Assembly (NCBI GenBank): GCA_000611775.1
Contig: KK106984.1
Coordinates: 3,697,341-3,761,340 of the forward strand
Length of the DNA: 64,000 nt
Source of the DNA: Umbilicaria muhlenbergii
Lineage: Eukaryota; Ascomycota; Lecanoromycetes; Umbilicariales; Umbilicariaceae
Direction: 5' to 3'
In this document: positions 1 through 11,013 of the stretch, piece after piece
How positions within the stretch are numbered: position 1 is the first letter of the stretch
Layout of the letters: every line of letters starts with the position of its first letter
Notes under the pieces: generated by a model
The model's database searches: none
What the model was told of the DNA's origin: nothing
The model's input: only the letters and a program-made list of their open reading frames with translations
Made by a program: the position numbers and the translations under genes

Positions 1-2
1 GC

Positions 3-609
3 TTTGCTTTTACATATCTAACGGTCCTCTATCCTGTCAGCCCATTCATTCGCCGCAACCTAGACTCCCGAGAAGACACCTTCGCCAGCTCCACATCCCC
101 TCCAATCTCCCGCCGCACCCTACAGCCGCTCAATGACCTAAAGCCCACCTCCAGAGTCCCGCCTTCACCCAGACTCGTACACGCACCCGGGACTTCCACC
201 TATACCCAAATAAGTTACCAATACCCAATCAACTACAACGAAGAGGATACCGATCCTCTAGAAGTCCTCTTCGATGCTGAAACGGGAGTGCACCAGCATC
301 TCGCCGCACACGCGGACGGCCTGATTCCTGGAGCTATGGACTTTGAACAAGATGGTTTGACGTTGCATGTGGAGAATGCGAATAACCACCAATTAACCTG
401 GGGTGTACTCGGGGCAGCGATGCAGACACTGGTGTAAGTCGCTGCGACTTTCGTGCTGCGTGTAGCTGGACACGATACTGATGTTCTTGCTTTGCAGAGA
501 ATATATGCACGACACCCTCCTGCTTAGTGGGTTGGGGCTTGCGGCGATTACATTTACGATTTATGACGGCTTACATCAAGTTGGTCGGGGATACTTAAAA
601 CACTCTTGA
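3..609 (+). CDS. unknown protein, 3' part of gene (5' truncated by window)
   Basis: Open from the left window edge in frame 3. The exons are 3..433 and 498..609, joined across a 64-nt intron with a GTAAGT donor and TTTGCAG acceptor. The join gives at least 180 residues ending in a TGA at 607-609. The visible part starts with a hydrophobic stretch (FAFTYLTVLYPVSPFI), continues through a Ser/Pro-rich region, and ends with a motif-like block (WGVLGAAMQTLVEYM) and a second mildly hydrophobic segment (LLLSGLGLAAITFTIYDG). The intron falls exactly where the reading frame would otherwise break, which supports a real gene. I do not recognise a family. The N-terminus lies outside the window, so a signal peptide cannot be judged. 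It is tail-to-tail with the next gene. Confidence 0.7.
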
Positions 610-1345
610 TGGCAGAAGTACGGGGAATCGAGATGTGGATTATCGAACGGCATATGGTGTTTGATTAGGTAGGCCAAGCATGGGGCCAAGGGCAGAATGA
701 CGGATGAAGAAGATTTTGTGCCATAGACACTTGGTGTTTCGAACTTTGTCGCATACCACCACATGAAACCTGCCTTGTGGTGAGCAGACCATACCTCAAA
801 CTTTCGAGTCCTCATGCGATTTCCGCTATCCATGGGAATTTGTTCCGCAATCATGCGCTTTTGGAGTTTGGGGCGTTGAAGCATGCATAGTTGAGCTGAA
901 TCCATAGAGAATGTTAAAGACATATACGGTGTAGTCGCTGTATTAGCAAATTGGGAACTGTACGCAGGGATAGATTATTTGGGTGTATGAATACGCAATA
1001 TGTGTATAGAGTATGTGTTGCACAATTTAATAGTTGGATTTCATTCAGTTTAGACTGTAGTTAGTAATGAGAATGAAACGAAGCCACGTAGTTGATATAC
1101 ATGTAGAATTGTGAAAGATTCAGCTGCTTACAGTGCGGCAGCAACAAGGAGCTTGTCTGATAGTCTCAACAAATCAGCTTCAGTCACCTGACTCGTGAGC
1201 CAGTAGACGTTGCAACCAGTCAACAAGCAGGTGGATGGCGGTTAACAGACTGCGTCGTTGTGCAAACAGCTAATATCTCTTGTCCATGCTTTTGTATCCC
1301 ACCTCATATACGCCGCGTGCCGAAGATCCAACCCTCAACCCCCGA
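610..1345. other. intergenic region, tail-to-tail
   Basis: 736 bp between two convergent genes. A 115-codon minus-strand reading frame at 576-923 overlaps the end of the upstream gene and shows no family signature. Nothing supportable is seen here. Confidence 0.6.
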
Positions 1346-4300
1346 CTAATCCAACCACCCCACATCCAAACCCTCCAGCATCTCCAACCCCACATTAACA
1401 AAACTCCTCCAAAGATCCACCTCCAGCCTCCACGGATCCGTCTGAACAGCATAAACCACCGCGGCCGCCACCTGGAGCAGCTCTGCCTCATCACTTCCCA
1501 TAACCAAAAATGCATCTTTCCGAACCACGACCCTATCCTTGAGTACCTTCTTAAACGGCTCGATGCGAAGGCTGGCCTGCCGATGCACGCTCCACTCCGA
1601 AAACGGCATGTCCTTCGGGATGAACTTCCATTCCCACGACCGGCCCTGAGCGTCGTGGAAGCACATTTCGTGCCGCTTGTCGATGCCGATGATGAGAGGG
1701 TAGAAATGCGGGGCGGACCAAAGACGCAGGAAGGCGAAGCGAGCGGCCGGGTTTGAGTGAGCGAATTTGCGGGCGGTGATGAGGAGGTGTTCCTTAGATG
1801 GGGGATCGTGCATACCAGGGAGGGCGTGCATGTCTTCGACCATGAAGCGGTAGTCTATGTAGAGGTCAAGAGAGCGGGACGGTTCACGGGAAGCAATGGC
1901 GTGAGCGGGACTGGAGTAGTAGGAATTGCGGATGATGCCTTCTTTGTAGACTAGATTGAAGCCTGTGTTAGTAAACTTCTATTCATAATGGCGAAAAGGG
2001 GCGGAAAGGGAACTGACGATGGGCTAATGTAGGTCGGATGGTCTTATCCCACTCTAATGGGAAATCATCGGCTTCCTTCCTGACCTTGTCCCATTCTTGC
2101 CAGAACTGTTTCGGCATGCATTTGTTGCTGGTGCTTGTTCTCCGATCCGGTAGATTCTTTGCTCGCTCAACTTGGTTGACGATGAGATGATTCTTGAACG
2201 TCAGCCCAGCCTCGGACTCGAAGAAGTCAGTAGCCCAGGGGAAGAAGAGCGCCATCATGGCGAAAGCTTGGCGCATTTCCCGCGCGATAAGACGGTTGTC
2301 CAGAACGTTGACCCCTAAGAAGGCAAGCGCTCTCAGGCTGGGAAGATTGATTGCTTGCCGTTTGAAAGTACCCAGTTTTTCAACGACGTCCATGGATTCC
2401 GCGTATCTTAGCCGCGCGCCCGGCTCCAAGTCCGCATTGTGCCAGACTTTCTTGAAGACTAATTATCATTAGCTCTGCATCCTCAGCAGCAGGTCATCAA
2501 CATACCATGAGATGAATCCCTCTTGATAAATCTTTCCCATTGCATTTTCATATCATGGTTCGAATTTGAAGGATTCTTGTGGTTTTTAAACATGGTCGTG
2601 ATGATCGCCACCTTCTCAGCATCCTCAGGGTCAATACTTTGGTCTTCTTCCGAACCTTCACAATCCTCGCTACGAGCCTCGCTATGCTCATGACAGGTAT
2701 GCTGAAGATCGGCCTCTGATTCAGGATCCTCTTCCTCGGACAAATCTGAGTCGGGGGTCTCCTCGTCAGTGTCAAGGTCATAGACAAATCTCTTGAGGTC
2801 AGGAGGGCGCTTTTCCAAGTCATGTACAAGGCTACTTTCACCCACGGCAATGTCGGTCCCGTGCTCAAGGTGTTCCTCGGGAAACAAGACCCGATCCTCG
2901 ATCTCGTCGATCTCGTCGTAGAAAATGTGCTTGGGCGTGTTCTCGATTGGGTGCCGGTTTTCATCAAACACCATAAACTTTGTTCGCTCGTCGTGGATGG
3001 TGTCATAGATACTTTCGACGTTCTCACCAGTTCTGATCTCGCGAACACGCTGGCTATCTTCTTCCCTGGTGAGTGTTTGCAGGATTGGTGCCGCAAGGTT
3101 GAAGGTATCCGCAAAATCGCGAAAGCGGTGCGCTTTGAACAACATCTGGTATTGCATTAGTGAGGCACAGTGATCTCTTGGAACAGAAGCACGAGGACTA
3201 CTTACCTCTACGACAGTAGTGTAGAGGAATCGATACTCGTCTCCTGGGGCATTGTCCCAAACAAAGATATCGTAATAATCGTCAAACCCAAAATTCCATT
3301 TCCGAATCGTATCTATTTCTTCGAAGAACTCCGCGTTCAGCTGTTTCACAACCTTCCATGGATTCTTCACGGCCCTTCCAATCCCCTTCTTCTCACGAAC
3401 GAGCCACAACTCTTCTTTTGGGGGAGATATCAGAATCTGACCTGTCTTTGCGTCACGAACAAGCAGAAGCGCCCGGTGTGACTGCATTGAAAGATATCGA
3501 ATCAGTCGACGGCTGGCTTGATCATTACGCTTAACATATGCGGCGATGAAGTTGCGGCACTCGAGCACAGAATGAGATCGCCGCTCGAGCCCGCGAGATC
3601 CTGTCTGATGATGAACAGTCATCTTGTCGGCGTTTCTGACCTCCGAATATGGGATGAAGCCCTGCAGCAATTTCCCTTTAGCGTACGAGATATAAAAAGC
3701 CCGGGCTGAATTTGATAACCTACCAATTGCAATAATTGACTTCTAAGGCGGTCGCCTACCCACAACAACCAATTGGCAGCGGGGAAAAACTGGAAAATCG
3801 CAAGAACATTCAATTCGAAAAATTCATCCCAATTCCGGCAAAGCTTGATGGCGTCGAAGAGGTCGCTGTCTTTAGCGATGATGCAGAAGTGCAGCCAGCC
3901 TCCGCGGTTCATGGCCTTCTCGCTCGGGTAGTTGTAGATATATCTACCGCAGACTTTGACCCGCATCTTTTGGCTTCTAGTCTCCTCTTCATCTTTGTCA
4001 CTGAAGTCGATGTAACCGACCTCAGTAGCGTCTTCGCTGGTTTCTTTCATGATATCCTGCTGTCGTTGGCGACGCTTCTGCAGCTGCTTTTCACGCTTAG
4101 ACCTCCAGATCTGGGGGCCAACGTTGTGATGACGCCAATCCCATTTCGAGGATTTCTTCTTGCTCCCCCCTGTCGCCGCTCCTTCCGCCACGTCGTTGTC
4201 CTCGGTATCTCCATCGCTTCGAAAAAGATCAGCACACGCATCACGCACTTCTTGAAGTCCGGGGCTCTCAAGCTCCAAACTCAGGTCGCGTAAGCTCGCA

Positions 4301-5606
4301 CTATCGACATCGCTATCATTCAGAAAATCTTTAACACTGCTGGCTCGGATAGCAGCGGGGAGTAAGCTTGCGTGGGATAGCAGTCGCCGACAGAACAGAA
4401 GATGCTTTATTTCAGTAACCTCTTCGAGGAGTTTATCAATCTCATCATCGGGAAGTGAAGGGGTTTTGTCGTGTAATTCAACGGGATTGTCAATCGTTCC
4501 ACGAAGCACAAAGCCCCCGCCATGAGCATATTTCACGCCTTCTTTGAGCCGCTTCCGCATTTGGGTCCTCATTTCAGGGAGGTTGTTATTTTCCTGGGTA
4601 GCTTGGGATTTCTTCGCTTTCTTCTTGGCACCCGAGGCAGTTTCTCCCGGCGGAGACGCTTTGGTCGAGGTGCTCGAAGTCCTGAAACTAACGTCTGCGC
4701 TGCTATTGTTGTCAGTCTTCCGATCTGCTTCTGCGTCTGCGAGCTCTGTTTCCTTAAGCATGAGAAACATTTTGATCATGTCCACGTAGTTTCCGCGTTC
4801 ATCCTCAACGACATCCTCGATAGGATCCCATTGGGCTTCATCCTCCAGGGTCATCCTTTCCCTGTATGCTTCATTGAGATACTTCGCTTGCCGTTGCTGG
4901 TCCTCCCTGATCCTCAGTTCCTTCATCCGTAGGTCGATCTGCCTCGCGTGGCGCTTGAAGAGTGCCGCCTCCCGCTTGATTTTCCTTTTCTCATTCTCTC
5001 GCTGATTTTCTTCTTCCTTCTGCCGTTCGCGAACCCATTCAAACCAGTTCTGTCTGTTGAAGAGAAATTCGGCTGTTCGGCGTTCCACGCGCTCAAGGGC
5101 ACGCGTAACGATGTATTTCTGGTTCTGTAGATTATCCAGATAATGCTAACCCACAGTCAGATTGCACATATGTCATAGACATCGTTATCTGGCTACCTAC
5201 CTGATGACCATAGTCATATGTCTCTGCGTAGAAATGAGTGTGATGGGTTTTGCGTGCCGCAATCACACGGGTCAACAGATTGTGCTTCTGCACCAGATAT
5301 GTGTGGAGTTCACGAAGGGCAGCCTCGGACTTCGCGTCTGCAAAGTCCTGATTTGCGATGGGAACCGTTGAACTTGCTAAGAAGCTTGGAGGTGATTCAT
5401 TAAGGGCGTCGAGACGGGCGTTGCGGAGTTTGTAGCCTTTGTATAACCCTGACGTGCGGTTAGCAAGGGAGAGACCTCCAAGGGCCGTTTTACGAACCCT
5501 GGCATTGCTTTGAATGGAATTGGCAGAACAAGCCATTGAGTGAGGTGGCTTTTTCCTCACAATGGGAACGATCCGAGAGATTCAATGCGGTACACTGCGC
5601 CGCCAT
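1346..5606 (-). CDS. large conserved fungal protein of unknown function (1306 aa, 7 exons)
   Basis: Exons in transcript order: 5606-5498, 5448-5201, 5145-3724, 3661-3206, 3145-2506, 2458-2018, 1950-1346. Lengths sum to 1307 codons and every junction keeps frame, with consensus donors such as GTAGGT and GTAAGT. The start at 5606 (TTACCATGG context) gives an N-terminal Cys/His cluster: C5, C16, C28, H31, C35 (C-X10-C-X11-C-X2-H-X3-C), a possible zinc site, followed by a basic helix-rich stretch. A long acidic/basic coiled-coil-like segment (about residues 140-200, rich in E, K, R) follows, then a KKK-rich linker, and an acidic Asp/Glu-rich block in exon 5. There is no membrane segment or catalytic motif that I recognise. 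A later in-frame ATG near 5536 would lose the Cys/His cluster, so I prefer 5606. Similar long proteins in other fungi carry uninformative names, and no function is claimed here. Confidence 0.8.
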
Positions 5607-6058
5607 GGTAAGAGTATACCAGGGCCAAATCACAGGAGTTGGGGACTGTTTAAGGGTACGGAGCGGTTGGGCGTGCAAGAGTGCAATGGCGCGTTTATTC
5701 TGCCATGCCGTACCGCTAACGCGACTCAGTACCTTACAGTAGCGCGGCTGCGGGAGATGGCGGAGCTGATCCGCCGAGTCCGCTAAGCTCGGCTCCTGAT
5801 TTACATCGTACAAGTAATTGACGTAGATGGAAGCTATGCCGGTATAGGGTTTCAAAGCACCTCACCGGATCCATGGGGAGCTTCGGGGAAATTATTGCGA
5901 CATCAAAGGAACTTGTTTTCTTGCGGATGTAGTAACAGCGCTGTAGCAAGGTAGCTCCTCCGCCAACATGATCTTCTTAGTCTTCCCCGAGCCCGTGGAA
6001 GGAACAATCTCGCTCGGAGACAATGAGATACAGCTACCAGTCATTCCCACCATCTCAC
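5607..6058. other. intergenic region
   Basis: 452 bp between the start of the 1306-aa protein gene and the 3' end of the P450 gene. It should hold the promoter of the former. No clear motif is seen. Confidence 0.5.
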
Positions 6059-8123
6059 TCATTTTCGACGAGAGGCAAGAGACACGACCAACTCTTGAAC
6101 GTGGAACTCGAAGTCGTTGGACCGCTTCAATCCTTTCACAGAGCCCTTAATTTCCCACTGCAAAAGAAACTGTATGAGAATTAGCAGCAAATACCCACAG
6201 CATTACCGAGGTACAATGTTCTCACCGCCGCAACAGCTTTGTTAAGCATCATCATCGCCAAGTCCTTGCCCACGCACATCCTTGGGCCCCTACCAAAAAC
6301 ACTCCAGGCGTCCTCCATGCGCTTCAGCTTTTCATCATCAACAGGGTTCAACCATCTTTCCGGGCGGAACTCATCAGCGTCGCTCCCAAAAACAGAACGA
6401 CAGCGACATATAACATAGTGGTTAGTGCCTATCTTTGTTCCCGGTGGCAAAGCTGCTACGAGCCCTGGTATCGTGGCCGACCCGCCATTTATGCCCACCT
6501 CGCGTGGGAAAGATGACGGGAACGGTGGGGACAACCGCAGAGATTCTTTTACCACAGCCCGCAGAGTTGCGAGTTTGGAAAGATCTGCATATGGAAGATC
6601 CCAAGGACTCTGGGTGGAGGAGGGCGTTAATGATTGGAGCTCTTCGAAAACCCGGTTTTGCCATGTATGGTGTACTCCTAACTCGTAAAGCACAGCATTC
6701 AACCCCGCAGCAGTAGACCCTGTACCAGCGAAGACGGCATCTATCATGACATCTTTCAGTCGATCCTGCCATTGTATCGTAGTGGAAAGGGGAGTTACAC
6801 TTACTCATAGCCTCGCGCTCTGTGAGATCTTGCAGGGCCGCATTACTTCCGTCCGACTCGTCGTCAATAAGGTGGTTGAGGATGGTCGGGGCCACGGCAT
6901 CTCGTTTTCCTTCACGGGCTAGTCTGATGGGCTCTCGTACTTGCTAACCGATCGGTCAACAAAATTGAAGGCTGTTCAGTAGGTCGTTCTGTTTCACCTC
7001 TGCAATAGCCCCTATGCCAATCAGTCGGCCATCCGCAGCGTATTGTGGTTGGCGAATCCGGACGCTGACGAACTTGGTGCTGAAGATTCGAGCCATCCAA
7101 GGGACAATGCCAATGCCGAATCCCATCCTGATAGCCGCCTAGGTACTTGTGTTAGCTCGAGAAACTTGATTAAGAACTTGGTTCAATATGGTCTGGCTAG
7201 TAAGGATTAAGACAAACCTCTTTTGCAGCGACGGCCTTATCTACATCTTCACCGGCGCTGATGAGGCCCATCGGCCGCCCAAAGATGAGCTCAATAACTA
7301 CCCAAAAATATACTAGTTTAGTATGTCACCCTCGAAGTTGAGCACTCCTATGTTTATGCCAATCCAATTAAAAGTAGCGAACAACGTACCAGAGTCAAAT
7401 TGCGAGAGGCGAACAAAAGGTGCTAGATTGATAAGATCACCTCTCTTGCTATATTCTGACTCGATTTTTTTTACCCAAAGCTCCACGTTCTTAGCTACTG
7501 TCTGCTCATAACCTGCTACAGCTTTTGGGGTGAACTGCGCCATAGTCAGAAAAGTTTGGTTTGATAGTGCTTTATCGTCCGCACGGGCTCCCATCAACAA
7601 ATCACGGCAATAAGGGCATACTCACACCAGCAGCCAGATGTCTCCTAGCCTTCCGATGCTGTTCACTTGTCTGGGCAACAAAAGCAACTGGGTCTTCTGA
7701 GGATGCGGGTATGGCACGGTAGAAGATCCCCTTCTCAAAGACCTTCGAACCATACACGGCTTTGTAAGCTTCGAGATCGGAGACCAAGAGGCTGTTTGGC
7801 CCGTCGCGGACGGCTGCACCATATTTTCGGTGGAGATCTTGGTCAATAAGGTGTAGATTACCTCTGAAGTAGAAGAAAAATCGCCTGAGAACAAGCGTTA
7901 TTCAGAGATATTCTGTGCGAAACACAGAAGTCATAGATCATCGGGTTTAGGACAAACCAGCTGCTACACACCATAGATAGGTTTGCGCCGCGAGTGGTGG
8001 ACCAGGGTAGATGCTGAGGGGATGAAGGAAAGCGAAGTACACAAGTCTCGCAGTGACAACAGCAATAATGACGCTGAGGATCTCCACTAGCCCGACTCCA
8101 TTGACAGTTTGCAATAAGGCCAT
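6059..8123 (-). CDS. cytochrome P450 monooxygenase (531 aa, 8 exons)
   Basis: Exons in transcript order: 8123-7972, 7884-7628, 7587-7390, 7312-7218, 7138-6998, 6943-6805, 6740-6226, 6157-6059. All phases agree and sum to 532 codons. Microsomal P450 layout: an N-terminal membrane anchor (about 10-33) and a Pro-rich hinge (HPLSIYPGPP, 34-43). Then come the I-helix AGTGST (332-337), ExxR as ESLR (393-396), FRPERW (452-457), and the heme loop FGRGPRMCVG with the axial Cys483. It resembles the benzoate-4-monooxygenase / trichodermin-hydroxylase type of fungal P450; the substrate cannot be read from sequence. It lies head-to-head with the crotonase gene, sharing about 970 bp. The second intron (7588-7627) is only 40 nt, near the lower limit, but both flanks fit the family. 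No disabling change was seen. Confidence 0.88.
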
Positions 8124-9096
8124 ACTGCTAGCTATGTCGCGGATGATGGGCGGTTATAGAATCTTACCTTGAAAATAGCGTTCTGACGGAGTAGGGGTAG
8201 CAGTAGGGGTAGCAGCAGGTCGGGCAAGGGTGGGGTAGAGCTGCTGCCTGCAGGGAAGTCGAGGCATTTGACTCATTGGATATTTACAACCTCAGTGGTG
8301 CCAGCGCTTGGAAACAAAGCCAGCAGTCACAGCCTCCTTGCTCCATCGTAGAATCACCGCTTCACAAACCCTCTCCACTCGATGATCGCTTGCTCACTCG
8401 TTGAGCCCATTTATACGAAATCATTTCTCTGGCGTAGACCCCGGCCTTGGAACCGAGATTTGATCCTTTCATCCACTATCTACGTCGAGAGTAAGTTTCC
8501 CTATGTTCCGGTCCGTGACAAATAACTTCCTCCAGCGATGTAACTGAGCAGTTCCGCTGATCGGTTGATTGCGTCGTCGTTTGTGGGCTGTTCGAGTAGA
8601 CACCAGACTTTCGTGCGTAATGGTCTCAATGCCCTGTCGTGGCCAAGGGTAGTGTCAGAGTTGCTCAGATACCAGTCCAGGGGGCCGTCCATTTGGCACA
8701 ATTGTATCATTGCCGACCCACCTGCCCGTGCCCTTGCGTTGAAGATTATGGGATTGTGTGAGAGCGACGTTGAGATTAGAAGAGTAAATGTAATGTTTGA
8801 CCTCTCCGGCATCGGATCGCCTCCTCAGCCTGATACCGAGGTGCAACTACATGCCCGAAATGGAATAGCTTGAAGTTCCCCGGAATTCGGACTCTACTCG
8901 AGTCTACCAATGAGCAATGCGATACATGAACGAGGAACCTCAGCGCTTTGGATCAGCCTGATCTCTACTGGTCGGCACATTATGTAGCTTCAGACAATGC
9001 TCTCATGCAGACGCAGAACAAACTCTGGCCGAATCGCATCGTACGTTTCCCGGCACAAAAATATACCTGGACGGCACACTCCTCGTCACCCCGGAC
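8124..9096. promoter_or_regulatory. divergent promoter region of P450 and crotonase genes
   Basis: 973 bp between two divergent starts. It contains a perfect two-copy 12-bp repeat (GTAGGGGTAGCA) at 8191-8214, 68 bp upstream of the P450 start. Short ORFs here (for example 8501-8812 minus) have no support. The frame of the crotonase is open upstream to 8962 but has no ATG there. The promoter role is inferred from position only. Confidence 0.5.
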
Positions 9097-10086
9097 ATGG
9101 TCTCGTTGTCCAAGAAGACCACGACTCCCCCGCCAGCGGCGACACACGTTCTCGTGGAGATCCCCACTCATCATGTGCTCCTGGTGACCATGAATTTGGC
9201 GGCCCAGATGAATGCGCTCTCCGTGGAAGCGGTGTGGGAGATGGACCGAATCTGGCGATGGTTCGATAACGAGCCTGAGTTGTAAGAGCTGGCCCTTCCG
9301 CCGCAGCTCCCTTCTCGTCGTACCGGAAGGGAAGACTTTGCTCATTGCATCATTACAGCCGTGTTGGGATCATCACTGGTGCAGGGACCAAAGCCTTCTC
9401 TGCAGGAATGGATCTTAAAGGTACGTGACCAAGCCCCAAGCTCCACATTCCCTCACGAGGATTCTCATTGATACCAATGCATAGAGCGGCAAAAGCTCGG
9501 AGAAACCACCGATTCCGACACCGGCGTCCGCCTCAACTACCCGTCTACTGGTTTCGCAGGCATAACCCGGCGGGTCGGTAAGAAGCCCATCATCGCCGCC
9601 TGCAACGGGCATGCCCACGGCGGCGGATTCGAAATCGCCCTGAACAGCGACATTGTGCTCGCCTCTCCTAACGCCGACTTCCGTTTGCCTGACGTTCTGC
9701 GCGGCACGGCAGCCCTCGCCGGTGCTTTCCCCCGTCTCTGTCGGACCTTCGGCCTGCAACGAGCGAATCTCATCGCGCTTACAGCATACACGCTATCTGC
9801 GGAGGAGGCACGGCAATGGGGACTGGTACAGAGGATAGTTCCGCTGGAACATTTGGTCCCGGAGGCAGTGAAGATGGCGGGCTTGATAGCGTCGATGAGT
9901 CCGGATAGTGTTATCGTGAGTCGGGCGGGGATTAGAGAGGCGTGGGAGACGGCGAGTGTTGAGCGGGCGACGCAGGTGACGGCGGATGCGTATGCTGATC
10001 GGCTTATGGGTGGGGATAATGTTAAAGAGGGGTTGCTGGCATTCCGGGAGAAGAGGGAGCCGCGATGGGTGCCTTCGAAACTGTAA
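9097..10086 (+). CDS. crotonase-fold enzyme (enoyl-CoA hydratase/isomerase family), peroxisomal
   Basis: Exons 9097-9281, 9359-9420 and 9485-10086; 282 aa. The acceptor of intron 1 (CATTACAG) and the GTACGT donor of intron 2 are clear. The fold is shown by the CoA-binding strand GAGTKAFSAGMDL (about 69-81) and the oxyanion-hole glycines in CNGHAHGGGFE (122-132). It ends in SKL, a canonical PTS1 peroxisomal import signal. The two glutamates of classical hydratases are not present: aligning by eye, the first is Asp152 (LPDVLRG) and the second Asn176. Another crotonase reaction (isomerase, thioesterase-like or unknown) is therefore possible. The start at 9097 is the first in-frame ATG. Likely role: peroxisomal handling of an acyl-CoA, perhaps linked to the divergent P450; the linkage is inference. 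Confidence 0.9.
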
Positions 10087-11013
10087 CATCTGGGATTTCA
10101 AGAAGGGTTCTTTCGTAATCCGGCATACGACAGACTCATCGGCGAGCGACACAGCATACTCCGCACGGCCTTGTAGTGTTCGACGTGTGGTGAATATGGG
10201 ATTCTATGGGAGACACGACTTCTTCGCGTCGTTGCAACCGGCAAATAGATGACACTCACAGCCAAGATCCATGTCGCGACCACCCGGTGGCGTCGAAGGG
10301 CGTAGCTGATGTCTTAGCTACTTCATATCCCCAGCGGCCGCGAGCCAATTCGAACCTTCCTGGCGCCTCAAACAATACCGTAGGCGCAACACGTGTTTTG
10401 CTGCCTCGTGCATTCGACGCCAGGGATGACTGGAAAGTGGCGTAAGCGACCATTGGCGAAATGCCTGACCGCCAAGCCGTCCGCTCCCAATGTTAAAAAA
10501 ATAGTGTAACTCTTGATTCCAATAGAGCTACTCCGATAGACCTTCTCAATGATTTCATTCGTGACATTTTCGATCTTGTCTGATATGGAAAGCACCCCGC
10601 TTACTGACCACTCCCTGTCCGCTTCGCTCGGACGATATCTAACTGTATCAATAAGGATCGTCAGCTACGTTGAACCACTGTACATCCAGATTCAGATCCA
10701 ATCCTACTAGCTAACCAGACCGGGCTGTTAGATGATTAGATCAATATTGCACAGAGGTTGACAGGATCTAGATTACTCTAGATCCGTAAGGTACTCCGGG
10801 GCGTTGATATTATAATGCTCTCTCTTCTCCCTCTTTCTCAATCGTTCTTCTGTTCTGTTTTTCAATCCGTTGCGGCTGTCCAGACTTGTTTGATTCTGCG
10901 TTCAGTCATTCTCTCACTTAATCAATCTTTGTCCACCTCTTTTTCAGCTTCAGATTCCATCACGCATCCGGATCCACACCACGTTTCAAGTACGCTCTCT
11001 GACTTGGTGTCTT
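10087..11013. other. intergenic region
   Basis: 927 bp with no supportable gene. A CT-rich stretch at about 10817-10850, just after a TATAAT-like sequence, looks like a former promoter or leader of the DUF3494-type gene that follows. Confidence 0.5.

Noticed and set aside
576-923. 115-codon minus-strand ORF
   Set aside because: It overlaps the end of the first gene, has no family signal, and reads as low-quality protein.
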